A program made the translations under genes and the position numbers. Below, piece after piece: positions 57,900 to 64,000 of a stretch of 64,000 nt of DNA. The first letter of the stretch is position 1; the number at the start of each line of letters is the position of its first letter. Below the pieces are notes generated by a model. That model was given only the letters and a program-made list of their open reading frames with translations, was not told the origin of the DNA and did no database searches. Source of the stretch: Diaphorobacter sp. HDW4B (GTDB lineage Bacteria; Pseudomonadota; Gammaproteobacteria; Burkholderiales; Burkholderiaceae_C); the NCBI RefSeq assembly GCF_011305535.1, contig NZ_CP049905.1, positions 1,002,001 through 1,066,000 of the forward strand. The letters are read 5' to 3'.

Positions 57900-59393
57900 T
57901 CAGGTTGCCAGTGCACGCACGATGGCGTCGGCGCACAGACTCATCAGACCGCCAGGCAGCAGACCCAGCACCAGCAGCGCTGCAGCGTTGAGCGTGAGCA
58001 CGGTGCGCACGTCCAGCGGAGCGGACACGGTGGTGGCGGTCAGCGGCTTGTCGAAGTACATGACCTTCACAACGCGCAGGTAGTAGAACGCACCGATCAG
58101 CGACATGATCACCGCGAACACAGCCAGCGCGATGTGCGAGGTTTGACCCGACGACACCAGTGCTTGCAGCACCGACAGCTTGGCGTAGAAGCCCACCAGC
58201 GGAGGAATACCGGCCATGGAGAACAGGCAGATCGCCATCACGCCAGCGTACAGCGGGCTGCGTTGGTTCAGACCGGCGAGATCGGAGATTTCTTCGCTTT
58301 CGAAACCGTCACGTGCCAGCAGCAGGATCACGCCGAAGGCGGCCAGGGTGGTCAGCACATAGGTCACCACGTAGAACATGGAGGCGCTGTAGGCGTTCTC
58401 GACGGCGTTGGCGTCCACGTTGCCGTGGATCACACCGGACATCAGGCCGAGCAGCACGAAACCCATCTGCGAGATGGTCGAGTAGGCCAGCATGCGCTTG
58501 ATGTTGGTCTGCAGCAGACCGGCCAGATTGCCGATCAGCAGCGAAGCGACCGCCATCACCATCAGCATCTGTTGCCAGTCGAAGGCGAGCGGCAGCAGGC
58601 CGTCGACCAAGAGACGCATGGTCATGCCGAAAGCGGCGAGCTTGGGAGCGCTACCGATCATCAGCGTGATCGAGGTAGGCGCACCCTGGTAGACGTCAGG
58701 CACCCACATGTGGAAAGGCACGACGCCGAGCTTGAAGCCCAGACCAGCCACCACGAACACGGTACCGAACACCAAAACCTGGTGACGGATCTGACCGCCG
58801 TTGATCGCCTGGAACACCTGACCGATGTCGAGCGAACCGGTGGCGCCGTAGATCATCGACAGACCATAGAGCAGGAAGCCCGATGCCATCGCGCCGAGCA
58901 CGAAATATTTCATGGCGGCTTCGACCGATTGCGAGTGGTCGCGGCGCAGAGCCACCAGCGCGTAGCTGGCGAGGGTCAGCAGTTCGAGGCCCAGATAGAT
59001 GACCAGGAAGTTGTTGGCGCCGATCATCACATACATGCCCAGCAGCGCAAGCAGCGACAGCGTGAACATTTCGCCACCGCGCAGCATGTCGCGGTCGGCG
59101 GCGTAGGGGCGGCCATAGACCATGGTCACCATCATCGCCACGGCAGCGAAGCACTTGAGCCAGCTGCCCATGGCGTCGCTGACGACCATGTTGCCCCAGC
59201 CGTAGAACGTGGTGCCGTTGCGGGCGTACATGGCTTCGAGCACGGCCACGACGAGCAGCGTGAGCAGTGTGAGGATATAGGTCGGCGTGCGACCCTTGCT
59301 CTTCACGCCCAGGTCGACCAGCGCGATCACGCAGGCCATGACCAGAAGGACGATCTCTGGATAAATTGCCAGCCAGCTGATGTTGTCAATCAT
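57900..59393 (-). CDS. nuoN: NADH-quinone oxidoreductase subunit N (NuoN)
   Basis: NuoN is a proton-pumping, antiporter-like subunit of complex I in the inner membrane. The 497-residue protein has about fourteen helices. Family blocks are LGLELLTLASYALVAL, then VPFHMWVPDVYQGAP and MLAYSTISQMGFVLLG. It ends the nuo operon, 24 bases after nuoM. Confidence 0.96.
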   Translation of the reverse strand: MIDNISWLAIYPEIVLLVMACVIALVDLGVKSKGRTPTYILTLLTLLVVAVLEAMYARNGTTFYGWGNMVVSDAMGSWLKCFAAVAMMVTMVYGRPYAADRDMLRGGEMFTLSLLALLGMYVMIGANNFLVIYLGLELLTLASYALVALRRDHSQSVEAAMKYFVLGAMASGFLLYGLSMIYGATGSLDIGQVFQAINGGQIRHQVLVFGTVFVVAGLGFKLGVVPFHMWVPDVYQGAPTSITLMIGSAPKLAAFGMTMRLLVDGLLPLAFDWQQMLMVMAVASLLIGNLAGLLQTNIKRMLAYSTISQMGFVLLGLMSGVIHGNVDANAVENAYSASMFYVVTYVLTTLAAFGVILLLARDGFESEEISDLAGLNQRSPLYAGVMAICLFSMAGIPPLVGFYAKLSVLQALVSSGQTSHIALAVFAVIMSLIGAFYYLRVVKVMYFDKPLTATTVSAPLDVRTVLTLNAAALLVLGLLPGGLMSLCADAIVRALAT

Positions 59394-59417
59394 TTCTTAT
59401 CTCTCAATCCAGTCTGG

Positions 59418-60893
59418 TCAGTTCAGTTTCGACTGCGCCACGTGCTTGATCAGCTCGGCAACCGAAACGTCCATCACGTCAGTGAATGGCTTCGGATACA
59501 GACCCATGTACAGCACGGCAATCGCCAGAATCGCCAGCACGAGGAACTCGCGGCAGCCGATGTCCTTGAGCTCGGCCACATGTTCGTTGGCAACCGGGCC
59601 CAGATACACGCGCTTGTACATCCACAGGGTGTAGGCAGCGCCGAAGATCAGAGCAGTTGCGGAACCGAGACCGATCCAGAAGTTGTATTGCACGGCACCC
59701 AGAATCACCATCCATTCGCCGACGAAACCGGCAGTGGCTGGCAGACCGCAGTTGGCCATGGCGAACAGCAGCGCGAAGGCAGCGAACTTGGGCATGGTGT
59801 TGACCACGCCGCCGTAGGCCGAAATTTCACGCGAGTGAACGCGGTCGTACAGCACGCCGATGCACAGGAACATCGCGCCCGACACGAAACCGTGGGCAAT
59901 CATCTGCACGATGCCGCCGGAGATGCCGAGGTTGTTGAAGATGAAGAAGCCCAGCGTCACGAAGCCCATGTGAGCCACTGACGAGTAAGCCACCAGCTTC
60001 TTCATGTCGCGCTGGACCAGAGCCACCACGCCGACGTAGATCACGGCGACGAGCGACAGGGTGATCATCAGCCATGCCCATTCGCGGGCAGCGTCAGGAG
60101 CGATCGGCAGCGAGAAGCGCAGGAAGCCGTAGGCACCCAGCTTCAGCATGATCGCGGCCAGCACGGCAGAGCCGCCGGTTGGCGCTTCCACGTGAACGTC
60201 CGGCAGCCAGGTGTGCACCGGGAACATCGGCACCTTCACGGCGAATGCTGCGAAGAAGGCGAAGAACAGCAGTGTCTGTGCCGTGGCCGACAGCGGCAGT
60301 GCGTGCCATGTGGCGATGTCGAAGCTGCCGCCCGAAGCGTTGTACAGGTAGATCAGCGCGATCAGCATCAAGAGCGAGCCGAACAGCGTGTACAGGAAGA
60401 ACTTGAACGCGGCGTAGATGCGGTTCGGGCCGCCCCAGATACCGATGATCAGGTACATCGGGATCAGCGTGGCTTCGAAGAACACGTAGAACAGAATGCC
60501 GTCCAGCGCGGTGAACACGCCGATCATGATGCCCGAGAGGATCAGGAACGCGGCGAAGTACTGGTTCACGCGCTCGGTGATGTTTTCCCACGAGGCGATC
60601 ACCACGATCACGGTGATGAAGGCGGTCAGCGGAACGAACCAGAAGCTCAGACCGTCCACACCCAGGTGGTAGTGCACGTTGAAGCGCTCGATCCACATGG
60701 CCTTTTCAACGAACTGCGCGGCGGCAGTCGTGTTGTCGAAACCACTGAACAGAGGCAGCGTGACTGCCAGTCCGACCAGTGCGCCGATCAGCGCGATCCA
60801 GCGCACCATCGGTGCCTGGCTGTCGCGACCGAAGAAGAGCAGCAGAACGCCAAAGGCGATCGGTGCCCAGATTGCAAGACTCAACAATCCCAT
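59418..60893 (-). CDS. nuoM: NADH-quinone oxidoreductase subunit M (NuoM)
   Basis: NuoM is an antiporter-like complex I subunit. The 491-residue protein has about fourteen helices and shows the proton-channel Glu in FFEATLIPMYLIIG, then FPVHTWLPDVHVEAPTGGSA and KLVAYSSVAHMGFVTLG. It follows nuoL by 17 bases. Confidence 0.96.
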   Translation of the reverse strand: MGLLSLAIWAPIAFGVLLLFFGRDSQAPMVRWIALIGALVGLAVTLPLFSGFDNTTAAAQFVEKAMWIERFNVHYHLGVDGLSFWFVPLTAFITVIVVIASWENITERVNQYFAAFLILSGIMIGVFTALDGILFYVFFEATLIPMYLIIGIWGGPNRIYAAFKFFLYTLFGSLLMLIALIYLYNASGGSFDIATWHALPLSATAQTLLFFAFFAAFAVKVPMFPVHTWLPDVHVEAPTGGSAVLAAIMLKLGAYGFLRFSLPIAPDAAREWAWLMITLSLVAVIYVGVVALVQRDMKKLVAYSSVAHMGFVTLGFFIFNNLGISGGIVQMIAHGFVSGAMFLCIGVLYDRVHSREISAYGGVVNTMPKFAAFALLFAMANCGLPATAGFVGEWMVILGAVQYNFWIGLGSATALIFGAAYTLWMYKRVYLGPVANEHVAELKDIGCREFLVLAILAIAVLYMGLYPKPFTDVMDVSVAELIKHVAQSKLN

Positions 60894-60910
60894 TTTTCTT
60901 TTCTCCTACC

Positions 60911-62950
60911 TTACTTGTTGAGCCACACGAAGTACGTCATCAGTGCGAACACACCGAGGATCATGACCAACGCATAGTGGTAGAGATAACCAGTCTGCCA
61001 GCGACGAACCAGTTGACCCAGCTTGCCCGTGAGCTTCCAGGAGCCATTGACGATGGCGCCATCGATGATCGCCTGATCGCCGACCTTCCAGAAGAAGGTG
61101 CCGAACGCACGCGCACCGCGAGCGAAGATGTTTTCATACACCCAGTCCACGCCGTACTTGCCTTCCAGCACTTGATACAGGCCGATCTTCTTGGAGAAGG
61201 CCATGATTGCGGCAGGAATTTCAGGCTTGACCATGTAGAACACGAACGCAACCACAACACCCGCCAGAGCCAGCCAGAACGGAGCAGCGGTGAAACCGTG
61301 CAGCGCCATGGAAACCCAGTCGTGAATGTCTTCCTTGAGCTCGGCCATCGCGTGGTGCTTGGTGCCGTCCACGAAGATCACGCCCTTGAAGAAGTCGCCC
61401 AGCACCATCGGAGCCAGTGCGATCGCACCGATCACCACCGAAGGAATGGCCAACAGAATCAGCGGCAGCGTCACCACAGCAGGCGACTCGTGCGGCTTGG
61501 CATCATGGCCATGGCCGTGGTGGTCGTCATGTGCGTGATGGTCATCGTGGTGCGCATCGGGGTTCTGGTCGTAGCGCTCTTTACCGTGGAACACGATGAA
61601 GTACAGACGGAACGAATAGAACGCAGTGATGAACACGCCAGCCAGCACGGCGAAGTTGGCGAAGCCAGCAGCCGGCAGGTTGGAAGCGTGAACGGCTTCG
61701 ATGATCGCGTCCTTCGAGTAGAAGCCCGAGAAGAACGGTGTACCGATCAGCGCCAGGTTGCCCAGCAGGAAGGTGATCCAGGTGATGGGCATGTACTTGC
61801 GCACGCCGCCCATCCAGCGGATGTCCTGATTGTGGTGCATGCCCATGATGACGGAACCGGCACCAAGGAACAGCAGTGCCTTGAAGAACGCGTGCGTCAT
61901 CAGGTGGAACACGGAGACCGAGTAGGCCGACACGCCCAGAGCGATGGTCATGTAACCCAGCTGCGACAGCGTGGAGTATGCGATCACGCGCTTGATGTCG
62001 TTCTGGATGATGCCCAGGATACCCATGAACAGCGCGGTGATCGAGCCGATGATCAGGATCAGGTTCAGCGCCACATCCGACATTTCGAACAGCGGCGACA
62101 TACGCGAGACCATGAAGATACCGGCGGTCACCATCGTCGCCGCGTGAATCAGCGCGGAGATGGGGGTTGGGCCTTCCATCGAATCAGGCAGCCATGCATG
62201 CAGCGGGAACTGCGCCGACTTGCCCATCGCGCCCACGAACAGGCAGATGGCAGTCACCGTGACCAGCAGCCAACCTGTGCCAGGCAGGGTCGTGTTCTGC
62301 AGCTCAGGCAGCTTGGCGAAGATTTCCGAGTAGTTCAGCGTACCGGTGTAGGCGGCGATCAGACCGATGCCGAGAATGAAGCCGAAGTCACCCACGCGGT
62401 TGACCAGGAACGCCTTCATGTTGGCGAAGATCGCGGTTTCCTTCTTGAAGTAGAAACCGATCAGCAGGTACGACACCAGACCCACGGCTTCCCAGCCGAA
62501 GAACAGCTGCAGCAGGTTGTTCGCCATCACCAGCATCAGCATGGAGAAGGTGAACAGCGAGATGTACGAGAAGAAGCGGTCGTAACCTTCGTCTTCCGCC
62601 ATGTAGCCCATGGTGTAGATGTGAACCATCAGCGACACGAAGGTCACCACGCACATCATCATCGCGGTGATGCTGTCGATCAGAAAACCGATTTCCATCT
62701 TCAGGCCACCGACCTGCATCCAGGTGTAGATGGTCTGGTTGAATGTGGCGCCTTCAAAGACGACCTGCTTGAACACGAAAGCGGACAGCAGGAAGGAAAG
62801 CAGAACGCCCAGAATCGTCAGCGAACTGCTGCCGGTACGGCCGATCTTGTTGCCACCAAAGGCGGTGCCCCAGATACCCGCCAAGGCTGAGCCGACCAGC
62901 GGTGCCAAGGGCACTGCCAGCAGCATTGATGCATTAAGGGTTTGACTCAT
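60911..62950 (-). CDS. nuoL: NADH-quinone oxidoreductase subunit L (NuoL)
   Basis: NuoL is the largest membrane subunit of complex I, with the long lateral helix. The 679-residue protein has about sixteen helices, with GWEAVGLVSYLLIGFYF, the FPLHAWLPDSMEGPTPISAL block and RVIAYSTLSQLGYMTIALG. A His/Asp-rich loop (HHDDHHAHDDHHGHGHD, about residue 465-481) is unusual and could bind metal. The gene is 24 bases after nuoK. Confidence 0.96.
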   Translation of the reverse strand: MSQTLNASMLLAVPLAPLVGSALAGIWGTAFGGNKIGRTGSSSLTILGVLLSFLLSAFVFKQVVFEGATFNQTIYTWMQVGGLKMEIGFLIDSITAMMMCVVTFVSLMVHIYTMGYMAEDEGYDRFFSYISLFTFSMLMLVMANNLLQLFFGWEAVGLVSYLLIGFYFKKETAIFANMKAFLVNRVGDFGFILGIGLIAAYTGTLNYSEIFAKLPELQNTTLPGTGWLLVTVTAICLFVGAMGKSAQFPLHAWLPDSMEGPTPISALIHAATMVTAGIFMVSRMSPLFEMSDVALNLILIIGSITALFMGILGIIQNDIKRVIAYSTLSQLGYMTIALGVSAYSVSVFHLMTHAFFKALLFLGAGSVIMGMHHNQDIRWMGGVRKYMPITWITFLLGNLALIGTPFFSGFYSKDAIIEAVHASNLPAAGFANFAVLAGVFITAFYSFRLYFIVFHGKERYDQNPDAHHDDHHAHDDHHGHGHDAKPHESPAVVTLPLILLAIPSVVIGAIALAPMVLGDFFKGVIFVDGTKHHAMAELKEDIHDWVSMALHGFTAAPFWLALAGVVVAFVFYMVKPEIPAAIMAFSKKIGLYQVLEGKYGVDWVYENIFARGARAFGTFFWKVGDQAIIDGAIVNGSWKLTGKLGQLVRRWQTGYLYHYALVMILGVFALMTYFVWLNK

Positions 62951-62974
62951 TCTTCAGAACCTTTGTTATGCGCC

Positions 62975-63283
62975 TCAACCCTTGAGGGTGTCGAGCTCTT
63001 CAGCGTTGATGTTGCGGTTGTTGCGGAACAGCAGCACCAGAATCGCCAGACCGATGGCCGACTCCGCGGCAGCCACAGTCAGGATGAAGAACACGAATAC
63101 CTGGCCATGCATGTCGCCGAGGTAATGGGAGAACGCGACGAAATTCATATTGACGGCCAGGAGCATCAGCTCGATGGCCATCAGCAGAACGATGAGGTTC
63201 TTGCGATTGAGGAAAATGCCCACCACCGACATGGCGAACAGCATTGCGCCCAGTGCCAGAAAGTGACCCAACGTCAAAGTCAT
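62975..63283 (-). CDS. nuoK: NADH-quinone oxidoreductase subunit K (NuoK)
   Basis: NuoK is a small membrane subunit of complex I. The 102-residue protein has three helices and the conserved Glu residues in [20 protein letters not shown] and [18 protein letters not shown]. It overlaps the nuoJ stop by one base. Confidence 0.96.
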   Translation of the reverse strand: MTLTLGHFLALGAMLFAMSVVGIFLNRKNLIVLLMAIELMLLAVNMNFVAFSHYLGDMHGQVFVFFILTVAAAESAIGLAILVLLFRNNRNINAEELDTLKG

Positions 63284-63954
63284 TATTTCTTCTCCTCTGC
63301 TGCGGGTTCAGCTTCTGGCGCAGCAGGTGCGACAGCCTTTTGCACAACGTCCATCTTCACGATCTTCAGACGATCGGAAGCACGAACGCGGATCTGCTCG
63401 GAAGCGCTGGTGGCCTTGCTGTCCTTGCGTTGACGCAGGGTCAGGGCAATGGCGGCAATCATCGCGACCAGCAGGATCACGGCAGCAATTTCAATCGGGT
63501 ACAGGTACTCGGAGTACAGCAGCTTGCCCAGTTCCTTGGTGTTCGAATAAGGAATCACCTTGCCTGCGGCATCCAGCACCACAGCGGCTGCCTTGGGCTC
63601 TTCCATGCCGCGGAAACCGGACATGAGCACTGCCCCCATTTCAAACGCGATCAGCGCGCCGATGAAAGCGGCCAGCGGGAAATGCCGCCAGAAGCCCTGC
63701 CGCACGGTATCGATGTTGATGTCCAGCATCATCACCACGAACAGGAACAGCACCATCACGGCGCCGAGGTACACGAGCACCAGCGTGATGCCGAGGAATT
63801 CAGCCTTGAGCAGCAGCCAGATGGCGGCAGCTTGCGAGAAGGCCAGAATCAGATTGAGCACGGCGTGAACTGGGTTGCGCGCAGTGATCACTCGGAAGGC
63901 TGCAAAAAGCAGCACTGCCGAGAACAGGTAGAAAAATGCGGTTTTGGCGTCCAT
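63283..63954 (-). CDS. nuoJ: NADH-quinone oxidoreductase subunit J (NuoJ)
   Basis: NuoJ is a complex I membrane subunit. The 223-residue protein has five helices, including [20 protein letters not shown] and [21 protein letters not shown] polar C-terminal tail ([18 protein letters not shown]) ends in an Ala/Pro/Glu-rich stretch. AAAAGAAGA lies upstream of the ATG. Confidence 0.95.
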   Translation of the reverse strand: MDAKTAFFYLFSAVLLFAAFRVITARNPVHAVLNLILAFSQAAAIWLLLKAEFLGITLVLVYLGAVMVLFLFVVMMLDINIDTVRQGFWRHFPLAAFIGALIAFEMGAVLMSGFRGMEEPKAAAVVLDAAGKVIPYSNTKELGKLLYSEYLYPIEIAAVILLVAMIAAIALTLRQRKDSKATSASEQIRVRASDRLKIVKMDVVQKAVAPAAPEAEPAAEEKK

Positions 63955-63988
63955 GAATCGAATCTTCTTTTGTGATCAAGGAGCCGCT

Positions 63989-64000
63989 TCAGCGGTACTT
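63989..64000 (-). CDS. nuoI: Probable 3' end of nuoI (last codons only)
   Basis: On the minus strand the last twelve bases read Lys-Tyr-Arg-stop, 34 bases before the nuoJ ATG. This is where the end of nuoI is expected from the usual nuo order, and KYR would suit a NuoI tail. The evidence is only four codons. Confidence 0.4.
   Translation of the reverse strand, partial: KYR

Noticed and set aside
57801-59981. 726-residue plus-strand frame opposite nuoN and nuoM
   Set aside because: His- and Gln-rich product with no fold; it is the antisense of the conserved nuo genes.
60779-62890. 703-residue His-rich plus-strand frame opposite nuoL
   Set aside because: Antisense shadow of nuoL. The His-rich text arises from reading the reverse of codons for membrane residues.

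Overview
The window reads as ordinary chromosomal DNA of a betaproteobacterium of the order Burkholderiales, most likely family Comamonadaceae. The reasons are the high GC content by eye, orphan Bug-type (tripartite tricarboxylate family) periplasmic binding proteins, several linkages usual in that family (eno-ftsB, dapA-bamC, coaBC-dut, queG/tsaE-amiC), and a nuo operon followed by DUF2818 and DUF1178 genes. The genus cannot be fixed. The bacterium has nitrous-oxide reductase maturation genes, so it is probably a denitrifier.

Layout. 1-5480: 3' end of nosR, then nosD, nosF, nosY and nosL, which mature and supply copper to N2O reductase; nosZ itself is not present. 5577-10896 (minus): topoisomerase IV genes parE and parC with a lytic transglycosylase gene between them. 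11020-16127 (plus): an MFS transporter, a tiny membrane protein, a methyltransferase, dapA, bamC and a metallo-beta-lactamase-fold protein. 16477-22318: an Ala-rich lipoprotein, a hypothetical protein, a RoxA-type ribosomal oxygenase, a SlyD-type PPIase, a glycine-zipper lipoprotein, and the coaBC - membrane protein - dut operon. 22375-27888 (plus): pyrG, kdsA, a DUF1330 protein, eno, ftsB and a hypothetical protein. 27950-36949: hslO, a gamma-carbonic anhydrase, a ferritin-like DUF455 protein, a degenerate EAL-HDOD protein, two Bug proteins around xerD, an AEC transporter and queG. 37025-45082: tsaE, amiC, a glycine-zipper lipoprotein, a DedA protein, a three-gene ABC transporter operon and mutL. 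45104-49044: a small exported protein, gdhA, a LysE exporter and a PheC-like periplasmic protein. 49192-56901: an eight-gene surface-polysaccharide operon with an ABC exporter. 56918-64000 (minus): DUF1178 and DUF2818 genes and the 3' half of the complex I operon (nuoJKLMN, plus the last codons of probable nuoI).

Most of the window is housekeeping. The accessory part is the polysaccharide operon (wzm, wzt, glycosyltransferase, PIG-L-like enzyme, GnnA-like dehydrogenase, DegT aminotransferase, RmlC-like cupin, second glycosyltransferase). It looks like a route for making an amino sugar and exporting a glycan, and the PIG-L-like protein has an altered metal-binding motif. Non-coding points of note are a 164-bp nearly palindromic MITE-like element after eno (26726-26889), a palindrome-rich block after gdhA (47230-47470), a hairpin-rich intergenic stretch at 16128-16476, and an intergenic hairpin between bamC and the next gene.

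I saw no rRNA or tRNA gene, no CRISPR array, no insertion sequence with a transposase and no prophage genes. I did not find a convincing undescribed multi-gene system. The best candidates for novelty are the polysaccharide operon with its variant PIG-L protein and the palindromic repeat elements.
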